This document shows positions 1-6,533 of a stretch of 17,743 nt of DNA, in pieces; the stretch's first letter is position 1; every line of letters starts with the position of its first letter. This stretch comes from an uncultured Candidatus Saccharibacteria bacterium. GTDB taxonomy: Bacteria; Patescibacteria; Saccharimonadia; Saccharimonadales; UBA6022. The notes under the pieces were generated by a model. It did not search any database. It saw nothing but the letters and a program-made list of their open reading frames with translations, and was not told where the DNA came from. The translations under genes were made by a program, and so were the position numbers. Where the stretch lies: the NCBI GenBank assembly GCA_946886125.1, contig CAMPHY010000008.1, positions 1 to 17,743 on the forward strand, read 5' to 3'.

Positions 1-38
1 CAGAGGTAGCACTGGCCTACAATACAATCACTCAAAAG

Positions 39-548
39 CTAAGTACACGCATTTACTGCAAAAGCGCGGGTTGCAGAACTACCATCAGATTTATGATAAC
101 CAATCATAACATTAGCTGTTGAGGGTAATGGGCCAGAGCCTGCCGTATAACAATAGTAAAAATAATTCATATTGCCACCCGCTGGCGGGTTATTACCTGC
201 GGCAATGGTGTTAACTGGATCGACCGGGACAGTCCCGATCATAGGCTTTAAAAAAGCTAGCCAATTAGGACTGACGCTTGCGTCCCAACCTGCGTAGATT
301 ACTCCATTCGTATACGAACCGGGCGTATGAGTCCGTGGCAGCCCGCTGTTCTGTACGTCATAGGCTTGAAGTGCAGTTTGAATTGTTTTTATATCTTGCG
401 CTCTTTTTGCATCATTTGCGCGCGCCTGGATGCCATTATAGGCAACAACTGTAATAGCAGCCAAAATTCCTATTACGACAATCACGATCAACAGTTCGAC
501 AATAGTGAAGCCTGTTTGATGACGCTTACCCAAGTTCATGCTTTTCAT
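39..548 (-). CDS. Type IV pilin-like prepilin
   Basis: A 169-residue prepilin, exported and assembled into a type IV pilus or pseudopilus on the cell surface. The N terminus has a short basic leader (residues 1-13) ending in Gly, then FTIVELLIVIVVIGILAA, the class III signal with cleavage expected between Gly13 and Phe14 and the conserved Glu at mature position 5 (Glu18). Residues 14-36 form the hydrophobic helix. The rest is a small globular domain with a VPVDPVN segment (107-113) followed by an aromatic YFYYCY patch. Cys133 and Cys168 could form the C-terminal disulfide common in pilins. The start ATG has an upstream TAGGGTG that may serve as ribosome binding site; a second ATG at codon 4 is possible. 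It follows mnmA by 33 nt and may be the last gene of that transcript. Whether it is a major pilin, a minor pilin or a DNA-uptake pseudopilin cannot be told from sequence. Confidence 0.9.
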   Translation of the reverse strand: MKSMNLGKRHQTGFTIVELLIVIVVIGILAAITVVAYNGIQARANDAKRAQDIKTIQTALQAYDVQNSGLPRTHTPGSYTNGVIYAGWDASVSPNWLAFLKPMIGTVPVDPVNTIAAGNNPPAGGNMNYFYYCYTAGSGPLPSTANVMIGYHKSDGSSATRAFAVNACT

Positions 549-581
549 AGTAGCACCCTAGCGTCTTTAAGCACAAGCAAG

Positions 582-1619
582 TTAAAGCACTATACCGCCG
601 CCAAGACAAACATTATCTTTGTAAATTACGACTGACTGCCCTGCGGTCACTGCTCGCTGCTGATCTTCTAGTTGAAGCGTTACTTGCTCGTCTTTATATT
701 GAAGAGTTGCTTCAGTAAGTGCAGCACGGTGACGCACGCGAATCTGGTATTCGCCTAATTCTGGTGCTTGGTTAATCCAGTGCACACCCCCAAGTTCCAC
801 TACTGTCTTCCAGAGAGAGTCATCGTTAAGGTCGGTTGTCACATAGACCTCATTTTTTTCCATACTCTTACCTATAACGTAATACGGTAATCCGCCACCA
901 ACATCAAGTCCATGACGCTGCCCTAAAGTATAAAAGATTGCTCCATCGTGGCGTCCAAGTACTTTATCGGTACGTTTATCGATAATGTCACCTGGTGCTT
1001 GTGTGACATATTGGCTCAGAAATTCGCGAATTCCTACCTTACCTACAAAACAAATGCCCTGGCTGTCCTTTTTTTCTGCCGTAAACAATCCTCGCTCTTT
1101 TGCCATGTCGCGCACTTGCGGTTTAGTAAATTCACCGAGTGGAAAGAGTGTCTTACCGAGCGCTTTACCAGTCACTCGATACAAGAAATAAGTCTGGTCT
1201 TTGTTGGTATCGATAGCCATTTTAAGTACACCATTTTTTACTTGGGCATAATGTCCTGTGGCGATCATATCAGCGCCATCTTCAAGTGCAGCTTCGAGGA
1301 ATAACTTAAACTTCACCTCTTGATTACACATAATATCTGGATTTGGTGTCCGTCCAGCTTTATATTCATTAATCATGTAGTCGACAACTTTATGCCGGTA
1401 TTCGGATTCAAAATCAAACACCTTGAAATCAATCCCAAGCTGAACCGCTACGCGTTTAGCATCAGCGAGATCGTCTGCCCATGGACACTTCATCCCAGGT
1501 AAATCTTGCGTCCAGTTTTTCATATACACACCGACAACATCATACCCCTGCTCTTTTAATAATGCGGCGCTCAAACTACTATCGACACCGCCACTCATGC
1601 CTACGTACACTTTGGTCAT
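582..1619 (-). CDS. mnmA: tRNA-specific 2-thiouridylase MnmA
   Basis: A 345-residue cytoplasmic enzyme that thiolates U34 of tRNA-Lys, tRNA-Glu and tRNA-Gln at carbon 2, using ATP to adenylate the base and persulfide sulfur for substitution. The PP-loop SGGVDSS is at residues 9-15. The two catalytic cysteines are Cys98 in NPDIMCNQEVKF and Cys190 in DSQGICFVGK, both in their usual contexts. The central TLGQRHGLDVGGG segment and the C-terminal beta-barrel are present, so the protein is complete. Its ATG overlaps the stop of the DUF218 gene (TGATG), and a GGAGG lies 9 nt upstream inside that gene. The first gene of the same transcript is a cysteine desulfurase, which would supply the sulfur. In Bacillus subtilis a dedicated desulfurase (YrvO) passes sulfur directly to MnmA without Tus proteins; the gene order here suggests the same, which is inference. 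Confidence 0.96.
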   Translation of the reverse strand: MTKVYVGMSGGVDSSLSAALLKEQGYDVVGVYMKNWTQDLPGMKCPWADDLADAKRVAVQLGIDFKVFDFESEYRHKVVDYMINEYKAGRTPNPDIMCNQEVKFKLFLEAALEDGADMIATGHYAQVKNGVLKMAIDTNKDQTYFLYRVTGKALGKTLFPLGEFTKPQVRDMAKERGLFTAEKKDSQGICFVGKVGIREFLSQYVTQAPGDIIDKRTDKVLGRHDGAIFYTLGQRHGLDVGGGLPYYVIGKSMEKNEVYVTTDLNDDSLWKTVVELGGVHWINQAPELGEYQIRVRHRAALTEATLQYKDEQVTLQLEDQQRAVTAGQSVVIYKDNVCLGGGIVL

Positions 1620-2218
1620 CAGCGTGTTCCTCCGAGATAAAAAGCAATGATTTTAAAGAATTCACCAAGCGCTAAATACCAACCTTCAGCCGTAAGCCAC
1701 CATAGGTCAGTCCATTGTTTGTCTTGTTTTACCGGGTGATTAAGAACGTTAACGTCACTAGCACGACTTGCAAATTCCAATCCAGCACGACGTTGGTGGT
1801 AGGCACTAGTCACTAAAATCACACTTTCAATTTGACGAGCCTCTAGTAGCTCGTGTGTCTTAACAGCATTTTGTTTAGTCGTTTCGCTATATTCTTCAAT
1901 TAAGATCGCTGATGCCGGCACACCCTCTTTGATCGCCTCGATGCGCATCACCGCTGCATTACTTGGACCAGTTTTATCTTGTGCTGCGCCAGAAAAAATC
2001 AGCGTATCAGCCCAGCCTCTTTCATACAATCGGACCGCTTCTTGTGTACGAGCTAGTGTATCACCTCCGCTAACAGCGACAATTGCATCAACAGCCTTAC
2101 AGCTGCCTTGTCCATTCGGCCGTAGTGGACACTTCTCAATATCATTCGGCGTGAGATACACACTAAGACTAAAAATAATAACCGCAATTGCGATAATAAT
2201 TCCTAATATCGTTTTCAT
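1619..2218 (-). CDS. DUF218 (YdcF/SanA-like) membrane-anchored protein
   Basis: A 199-residue protein with one N-terminal membrane helix (about residues 3-22) and a DUF218 domain on the outer face. Family signatures are visible: VSGG at 49-52, the E..ETT.QNA segment around 109-118, and VTSAYHQRRA at 136-145 with His141. Members of the family (YdcF, SanA, ElyC) bind nucleotide-like ligands or influence envelope integrity, but their reaction is not settled, so no function is assigned. Cys30 and Cys40 just after the helix could pair outside the membrane. It overlaps its upstream neighbour by four bases (ATGA) and its downstream neighbour mnmA by one base, so translation of the three is probably coupled. 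Its own AAAAGG lies directly against the ATG, too close to be a good ribosome binding site, which also points to coupling. Why it sits between two sulfur-relay genes is unknown. Confidence 0.85.
   Translation of the reverse strand: MKTILGIIIAIAVIIFSLSVYLTPNDIEKCPLRPNGQGSCKAVDAIVAVSGGDTLARTQEAVRLYERGWADTLIFSGAAQDKTGPSNAAVMRIEAIKEGVPASAILIEEYSETTKQNAVKTHELLEARQIESVILVTSAYHQRRAGLEFASRASDVNVLNHPVKQDKQWTDLWWLTAEGWYLALGEFFKIIAFYLGGTR
1629..1633 (-). promoter_or_regulatory. Shine-Dalgarno of mnmA inside the DUF218 gene
   Basis: GGAGG on the minus strand lies 9 nt before the mnmA ATG and is formed by Gly-Gly codons near the end of the DUF218 reading frame. It supports the ATG at 1619 as the mnmA start, in addition to the one-base stop/start overlap. 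Confidence 0.7.
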
Positions 2219-3369
2219 CCTTTTATTCTCGCATACTCAGCCTGCAGGATGTCAACAATAATATCTCCTGCTTTAGCTATGTTATCCTCATTGGAAAGCT
2301 GACCAAGTGTGAGGCGCAGGCTCCCGTCAGCTAAAGCGGGATCTAAACCAATTGCCTCCAAGACATGAGAACGAGTGCCTTTATTAGCCGCACAAGCACT
2401 TCCGGTAGCTACCAGTACGCCTCGCGCTTCAAGTCCGAACACTACTCGCTCTGCATCAATGCGCGGAAATGAAATATGAAGATGACTTGATAGACGGTGC
2501 TTTTGATACCCCGACACAACCGCGTCAGGAAAAGCTTGCAGTAAGCGACGCTGTAAACCATCGCGTAATTGCTTAAGTCGATTTGCCTCTGATTTACGAT
2601 GCTTTTCAGCCAGACTTAACGCGGTGGCAAACCCTATGACACCAGCCACGTTTTCAGTACCGCTCCGCAGCCCACGCTCCTGTCCGCCGCCGAGGATTTG
2701 CGGTGACAAACGTGCTGAGCGAGCTACCCACAATAGTCCGACTTGCTTGGGACCATATACTTTTCCTGCATTAAGAGTCAGTAAATCAACCCCTAGGCGT
2801 GCCACATGAATATCAAGCTGACCTGCACCTTGAGAAGCATCACTATGGAGATAAAGCGGCGTGTGATTCCCCGCCTCGAGTCGCACAGAACGTTCTCTTT
2901 CAATTACTGTGGCGATGTCGCGTAATGATTGAATTGTACCAAGTTCATTATTAGCTAGCGCCACACTAACAAGTCTCGTATCGGGTTGAATCGCTTGAAC
3001 AATGGCCTCAGAGGATACAATAGCCCGCTCGTCTACTTCAATGAAAGTATGCTCATGACCAGATGCGGCAGCCAGCACAGCATGATGTTCGCTTTTCGCA
3101 GTAACGACGTGTCCGCCAATACCGTTAAATGCTAAATTAATAGATTCGGTCGCACCCGCCGTCATAACCAATTCATCAGCTTTCGCACCAATACAACGCG
3201 CCAGCGTATCTTTTGCCGCTTCGTACTCCCGACGCACATTCAGGGCAGGCATATAAGGACTTGAGGGGTTGAAAAAAGACTTATTGAAATATGGCAACAT
3301 AACCTTAATCACCCGTTCATCAACGGGCGTTGCAGCGGCATGATCAAGATAGATGGTATCGGTACTCAC
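2215..3369 (-). CDS. iscS: Cysteine desulfurase (IscS/NifS family)
   Basis: A 384-residue PLP enzyme that converts cysteine to alanine and holds the released sulfur as a persulfide for tRNA thiolation or Fe-S assembly. YLDHAAATP opens the fold. His95 in SEHHAV should stack on the cofactor, Asp177 in HSDASQ bind its ring nitrogen, and Lys203 in NAGKVYGPKQ form the Schiff base. The residue before Lys203 is Gly where classical IscS/NifS proteins have His. Cys326 in ATGSACAANKGTRSHVL is the persulfide cysteine; the following segment is short, as in compact members. The start codon is GTG, with a TGATATAAT promoter element ending 7 nt before it and no ribosome binding site, so the message is probably leaderless. 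It heads a set with the DUF218 gene and mnmA, suggesting MnmA is a main sulfur acceptor. No scaffold gene (IscU/SufU) is in the window. Confidence 0.95.
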   Translation of the reverse strand: MSTDTIYLDHAAATPVDERVIKVMLPYFNKSFFNPSSPYMPALNVRREYEAAKDTLARCIGAKADELVMTAGATESINLAFNGIGGHVVTAKSEHHAVLAAASGHEHTFIEVDERAIVSSEAIVQAIQPDTRLVSVALANNELGTIQSLRDIATVIERERSVRLEAGNHTPLYLHSDASQGAGQLDIHVARLGVDLLTLNAGKVYGPKQVGLLWVARSARLSPQILGGGQERGLRSGTENVAGVIGFATALSLAEKHRKSEANRLKQLRDGLQRRLLQAFPDAVVSGYQKHRLSSHLHISFPRIDAERVVFGLEARGVLVATGSACAANKGTRSHVLEAIGLDPALADGSLRLTLGQLSNEDNIAKAGDIIVDILQAEYARIKG

Positions 3370-3376
3370 TATGCTT

Positions 3377-3385
3377 ATTATATCA
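3377..3385 (-). promoter_or_regulatory. Extended -10 promoter for the cysteine desulfurase operon
   Basis: The minus strand reads TGATATAAT, a perfect extended -10 (TGn then TATAAT), immediately downstream of the TAA of the upstream gene. Only 7 nt separate it from the GTG start, so the predicted transcription start is at or one base before the start codon. No convincing -35 is visible, which fits an extended -10 promoter. Confidence 0.7.
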
Positions 3386-3386
3386 G

Positions 3387-3824
3387 TTAGCCGAGCTTTT
3401 GACCCGTCTGGGGATCACGCTTATAGACTTCGCGCATGACCCGTTCATAATACATCTGAATTGCAACAGTAAGATTACGCAGCTCCTCGCCCTCTAGGAA
3501 TGTATACCGAGCTCCCTCTTGCACTTTTAGAATTCCATTATCCTGCACCTCATAGCGTGTGGTTGCCTGCTGCGGCTTGCCCTGTGCATCGATCCACTCT
3601 TCATGCCAAATCCATGTTATCGGATCAAGATTAAAAAACTCACGCCGTCCACCTTTTTGTACATCACCGAATAATTGAGCGCCAATTTCACTCTCCAACT
3701 GTAATAGCTGACGCTCTGTTAGTATCTTGAGTGGTCGTTTTCCTTTAGGTAACTTCAAATTAGGCGATGATGATTGATCATTACCGACAAGTAGCTGAAG
3801 AGCTGTTTTAAAAATAGTACCCAT
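3387..3824 (-). CDS. Hypothetical protein, 145 aa, last gene of the metG-tatD operon
   Basis: I do not recognise a named family. It is a soluble, charged protein with no signal peptide or clear membrane segment, though residues 4-13 are mildly hydrophobic. Residues 31-53 look helical (LTERQLLQLESEIGAQLFG). The central block REFFNLDPITWIWHEEW (61-77) followed by a QATTRYEVQDNGILKVQEG segment looks like a small beta-rich domain with a conspicuous Trp/His/Glu cluster. The C terminus (113-137) is helical and basic. A perfect AAGGAG lies 5 nt upstream of the ATG and overlaps the stop of the preceding small gene, so the two are translated from one message. That strong signal and the tight spacing argue it is a real gene. 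The promoter of the cysteine desulfurase operon begins directly at its stop codon. Confidence 0.8.
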   Translation of the reverse strand: MGTIFKTALQLLVGNDQSSSPNLKLPKGKRPLKILTERQLLQLESEIGAQLFGDVQKGGRREFFNLDPITWIWHEEWIDAQGKPQQATTRYEVQDNGILKVQEGARYTFLEGEELRNLTVAIQMYYERVMREVYKRDPQTGQKLG

Positions 3825-3829
3825 GTCTA

Positions 3830-3835
3830 CTCCTT
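3830..3835 (-). promoter_or_regulatory. Strong Shine-Dalgarno of the 145-aa gene
   Basis: AAGGAG on the minus strand lies 5 nt before the ATG at 3824 and overlaps the TAA stop of the upstream 93-aa gene. It is one of the best ribosome binding sites in the window and shows that internal operon genes here use Shine-Dalgarno initiation, unlike the operon-leading genes. Confidence 0.8.
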
Positions 3836-4115
3836 ATAACTGCGATGGAGCTATCGCTGCTCGGCGAGCTAATGAAAGACTTTCGCCAAGTGCTTTAATT
3901 GTTGCTAGAGAAAGTTGCTCAGGCGTTTTAGTATATGACTGTTCAATAGCAAGCTGGTCACTAGATACACCACCCCTATAGCTATCTGAGACATCTCGCC
4001 TAGCATCAATCACTTGATATGGCGTTTCGACAGTACTTTTATGAAAATCTAATTGATCGCCCGTTTGAAACTTTGTGGCGTCTTCTTGATTCGGAATAAT
4101 AAATTGTTCTGACAT
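3834..4115 (-). CDS. Hypothetical small protein, 93 aa
   Basis: A small, polar 93-residue protein with no recognised domain, signal peptide, membrane segment or cysteine. The first 65 residues are rich in Asp, Gln, Ser and Thr and look largely disordered. The last 28 (LSLATIKALGESLSLARRAAIAPSQL and preceding TPEQ) form a likely amphipathic helix. It starts 47 nt after the tatD stop and ends just inside the ribosome binding site of the 145-aa gene, so it probably shares the metG-tatD transcript. There is no good ribosome binding site before its ATG; GGGACGA about 8 nt upstream is the nearest candidate. Coding status rests on position and on the dedicated signal of the next gene, so it is less certain than its neighbours. 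It may work with the 145-aa protein, but this is inference. Confidence 0.68.
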   Translation of the reverse strand: MSEQFIIPNQEDATKFQTGDQLDFHKSTVETPYQVIDARRDVSDSYRGGVSSDQLAIEQSYTKTPEQLSLATIKALGESLSLARRAAIAPSQL

Positions 4116-4162
4116 ACGATAGTCGTCCCATTAGTTAAAATGATTATTTAGGACTGTCTGTT

Positions 4163-4933
4163 TTAGAGTGCGAATAACGCAATTGCATTTGCGGTTGTAA
4201 CATCAGCAACTTCTTCGCGCGACAATCCTCGGATTGTTGCATGATAGTCGGCGACGTAGCTCACAAATGCAGGCTCGTTTACTTTACCACGTAGTGGAGA
4301 AGGCGTCAAGAAAGGTGCATCCGTTTCAAGTAATACGCTTTCGAGCGGAATAGAAGCAAACATAGCCTGTTGGAGCGGGTCTTTTGTAAAAGTACTAATA
4401 CCATTAACCCCAATTAGCAGCTCTCGCTGCAAGGCTTTCTCTAAATTAACTAACGTGTCCGTATAGCTATGCAGTTCACCGCGAATTCCTTTGAAATTAT
4501 CAAAAATAGGCCAAAAATCATCCCATACCGACTCTTCAACGCTAGCAGGTGCATCGCGTACGTGGAATATAACCGGTAAATTATGCTGGAGCGCCATATC
4601 GAGTTGAGCTTCGAGGGCGCGTCGCTGCACCTCTCGTGAACTGTGTGTATAAAAATAGTCCAATCCAATTTCACCTACCGCAACCACTCTTTTTTCGTCA
4701 AATAAAGTGGTGATTTTTTCATACCCATCCTTACTGTCATGGGGGTGTACGCCAATCGCAGCGTAGATTCCATCATGCTTATTAGCGAAATTAACTGCTT
4801 CTAAAGAACTCCGCTCACTTGTTCCGACACACAGCATTTTTGCGACACTAGCCTGACGAGCGCGAAAGAGCACCTCAGCCGTATCTAATGGATAGCTTGA
4901 TTCATGAATATGACAGTGGGTATCGATGAGCAT
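4163..4933 (-). CDS. tatD: TatD family metal-dependent DNase
   Basis: A 256-residue TIM-barrel hydrolase of the TatD/YcfH family, cytoplasmic, acting as a metal-dependent nuclease in DNA repair or degradation. The metal ligands can be placed: His6 and His8 in DTHCHIH, Glu88 in VGEIGLDY, His124 in FHVRDA, His155 in GELHSYT and Asp205 in LETDAPFLTP. The usual LHCFSG around the fifth ligand reads LHSYTD here, a common type of variation. Length is normal for the family. Its ATG follows directly on the TAG stop of metG (TAGATG), with AAAGAGG inside the end of metG as ribosome binding site, so the pair is surely cotranscribed. The metG-tatD-rsmA neighbourhood is widespread in bacteria. D-aminoacyl-tRNA or other activities reported for relatives cannot be judged from sequence. 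Confidence 0.95.
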   Translation of the reverse strand: MLIDTHCHIHESSYPLDTAEVLFRARQASVAKMLCVGTSERSSLEAVNFANKHDGIYAAIGVHPHDSKDGYEKITTLFDEKRVVAVGEIGLDYFYTHSSREVQRRALEAQLDMALQHNLPVIFHVRDAPASVEESVWDDFWPIFDNFKGIRGELHSYTDTLVNLEKALQRELLIGVNGISTFTKDPLQQAMFASIPLESVLLETDAPFLTPSPLRGKVNEPAFVSYVADYHATIRGLSREEVADVTTANAIALFAL

Positions 4934-6427
4934 CTATGCCTCTTTAGCAATTGGAGCTGCACGTGGATCTGGAGTGTGGAGGTATTGCTTCGGAAACAAC
5001 ACTCCCGCATCTACAATGACACCACTTTCAAATGTTTTATGAATCTTTGCTGCAGCATCTGGCATAAATGGTACGAGCAAGTCACCAATCTGTAACAGCG
5101 TGCTAGATGCGTGCGCCAATACATCCGACAAATGAGCTTCAGCCTCAGAGTCCTTTTCGCGACGTTTTGCTATTTCCCAGGGTTTAACATTTTCAAGATA
5201 CTGATTCAAGCCACGTACTGTCACCCAAATTTCATCCATTGCTTTGTTAAACTGAAGTGATTCCATTGCCGCCCGATACGGCTGCATGTCATGTTCACCT
5301 GATGCCGTTTCACCTAGTACACCACTTTGATATCGATTAATCATACTCGCTACCCGCTGCAACAAGTTACCAAGATCGTTACCTAACTCATTGTTATAAG
5401 CAGTTTCAAACTTTTCCCAGGTAAAATCACCGTCATCAAGTGTTGGAATGTGACGCGCAAAGAAATAACGAAACGCATCAAGACCATATTGATCAATGAT
5501 TTCATTAGGATCAACCACATTACCAATTGTCTTGCTCATCTTAACATTGCCTACGTTAATAAAGCCGTGCACCATCAGTTTCTTTGGTAGTGGCAACTCC
5601 AGTCCGAGTAACATTGCCGGCCAGATGCCCGCATGAAAACGCAAAATATCTTTGCCAATTACTTGGATATCAGCTGGCCAGTACTCTTGCCAACCTTCAC
5701 GATCAGGATATCCCAAGACCGTAATATAATTGGCTAGTGCGTCCATCCAGACATACATAACTTGTTCAGGGTCACCTGGTACCGGCACACCCCAGCTAAG
5801 ATGTTTTTTCGGACGCGAAATACTCACATCCTGCAACCCGTCTTTCATGAGTTCGAGAAACTCTTTTTTTCGGAATTCAGGTACAATTTCCATACGACCC
5901 GTTTCAATTGCGTCGCGAATTTTATCTGAAAAAGCACTGGCTTTAAGGTAATAATTTTCTTCGCTAAGACGCTGATACGGCTGATTGTGATCAGGGCAAA
6001 TTCCATTGTTTGCCGCGGCATCCTTGTCGGTCACAAAGGCTTCACATCCTGTACAGTACCAGCCTTCATAGGAGCTTTTATAGATATACGGCTGCAACTT
6101 CTGCCATATATACTGCACCGCACCTATGTGGTGAGGGTCAGTCGTGCGAATGAAATCAGTGTAGCTAGCGCCAACTTTTTTCATAAGTGTCTCAAAGTTT
6201 CCATACATCTGATCTGTGTAGGTTTTTGGATCAAGTCCAGCCTCGCCAGCCTTAATCGCAATTTTATTACCATGCTCATCAGTTCCTACTTGAAAACGAA
6301 CATCGTGGCCATTTTGCTGCTGATAACGTGTCCAGATATCAGCTAGAAGATAATCCAGTGCATTGCCAATATGCGGCGTTCCATTCACGTATGGAATGGC
6401 GGTAGTAATGTATATTTTTTTTCCCAT
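4934..6427 (-). CDS. metG: Methionyl-tRNA synthetase
   Basis: A 497-residue class I aminoacyl-tRNA synthetase that charges tRNA-Met. The start chosen is the ATG at 6427, giving MGKKIYITTAIPYVNG, the usual N terminus; an open frame continues 38 codons upstream but that part looks unlike the family and spans the promoter. HIGN is at 19-22 and KMSKT at 296-300, the two ATP-binding signatures. Cys125, Cys128, Cys144 and His147 (YCTGC then CPDH) form a single zinc knuckle as in the Thermus thermophilus enzyme. The anticodon-binding helical domain covers about 340-470. There is no C-terminal tRNA-binding OB domain, so this is the short form. An extended -10 (TGTTACAAT) ends 10 nt before the ATG, leaving a leader of only a few bases and no room for a T-box. 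tatD follows without a gap. Confidence 0.96.
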   Translation of the reverse strand: MGKKIYITTAIPYVNGTPHIGNALDYLLADIWTRYQQQNGHDVRFQVGTDEHGNKIAIKAGEAGLDPKTYTDQMYGNFETLMKKVGASYTDFIRTTDPHHIGAVQYIWQKLQPYIYKSSYEGWYCTGCEAFVTDKDAAANNGICPDHNQPYQRLSEENYYLKASAFSDKIRDAIETGRMEIVPEFRKKEFLELMKDGLQDVSISRPKKHLSWGVPVPGDPEQVMYVWMDALANYITVLGYPDREGWQEYWPADIQVIGKDILRFHAGIWPAMLLGLELPLPKKLMVHGFINVGNVKMSKTIGNVVDPNEIIDQYGLDAFRYFFARHIPTLDDGDFTWEKFETAYNNELGNDLGNLLQRVASMINRYQSGVLGETASGEHDMQPYRAAMESLQFNKAMDEIWVTVRGLNQYLENVKPWEIAKRREKDSEAEAHLSDVLAHASSTLLQIGDLLVPFMPDAAAKIHKTFESGVIVDAGVLFPKQYLHTPDPRAAPIAKEA

Positions 6428-6437
6428 ATATGACTCT

Positions 6438-6446
6438 ATTGTAACA
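6438..6446 (-). promoter_or_regulatory. Extended -10 promoter for metG
   Basis: The minus strand reads TGTTACAAT, a TGn-extended -10 with one mismatch to TATAAT, 10 nt before the metG ATG. The predicted transcript would have about 3-4 untranslated bases. No clear -35 is present. It lies in the 77-base gap between rsmA and metG, one of the largest gaps in the window. Confidence 0.6.
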
Positions 6447-6490
6447 GATACATGAACGTACGTAGGCGACCATAGTGTAATAGAGCAAAA

Positions 6491-6533
6491 ATTCTTGCTA
6501 GAACTTAACGGTGTAAGTATATTCTTGCAAGAT
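6491..6533. repeat. Two near-palindromic direct repeats, 30 bp apart, upstream of the metG promoter
   Basis: ATTCTTGCTAGAA (6491-6503) and ATTCTTGCAAGAT (6521-6533) match at 11 of 13 positions and start exactly 30 bp apart, about three helical turns. TCTTGCAAGA in the second copy is a perfect 10-bp palindrome; the first copy is symmetric except for one base pair. The second copy lies in the last codons of rsmA. They could be an operator for metG, but chance is not excluded. Confidence 0.35.

Noticed and set aside
1..38. A gene or RNA at the extreme left edge
   Set aside because: Only 38 bases remain after the pilin stop, with a 4-bp hairpin at most; nothing can be supported.
435..440. Perfect TATAAT on the minus strand inside the pilin gene
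   Set aside because: It lies in the conserved N-terminal helix region of the pilin coding sequence, lacks the TG extension and has no start codon at the expected distance.
327..635. Plus-strand open frames across the window, such as this one
   Set aside because: All plus-strand frames lie opposite well-supported minus-strand genes, have no recognisable domains and look like antisense shadows.
6484..6499. AGCAAAAATTCTTGCT hairpin between rsmA and metG as a terminator
   Set aside because: The stem is only 5 bp, AT-rich and without a following U-run; it overlaps the paired repeat described separately.
6428..6504. T-box or other riboswitch before metG
   Set aside because: The promoter lies 10 nt from the start codon, so the leader is too short for any structured RNA.
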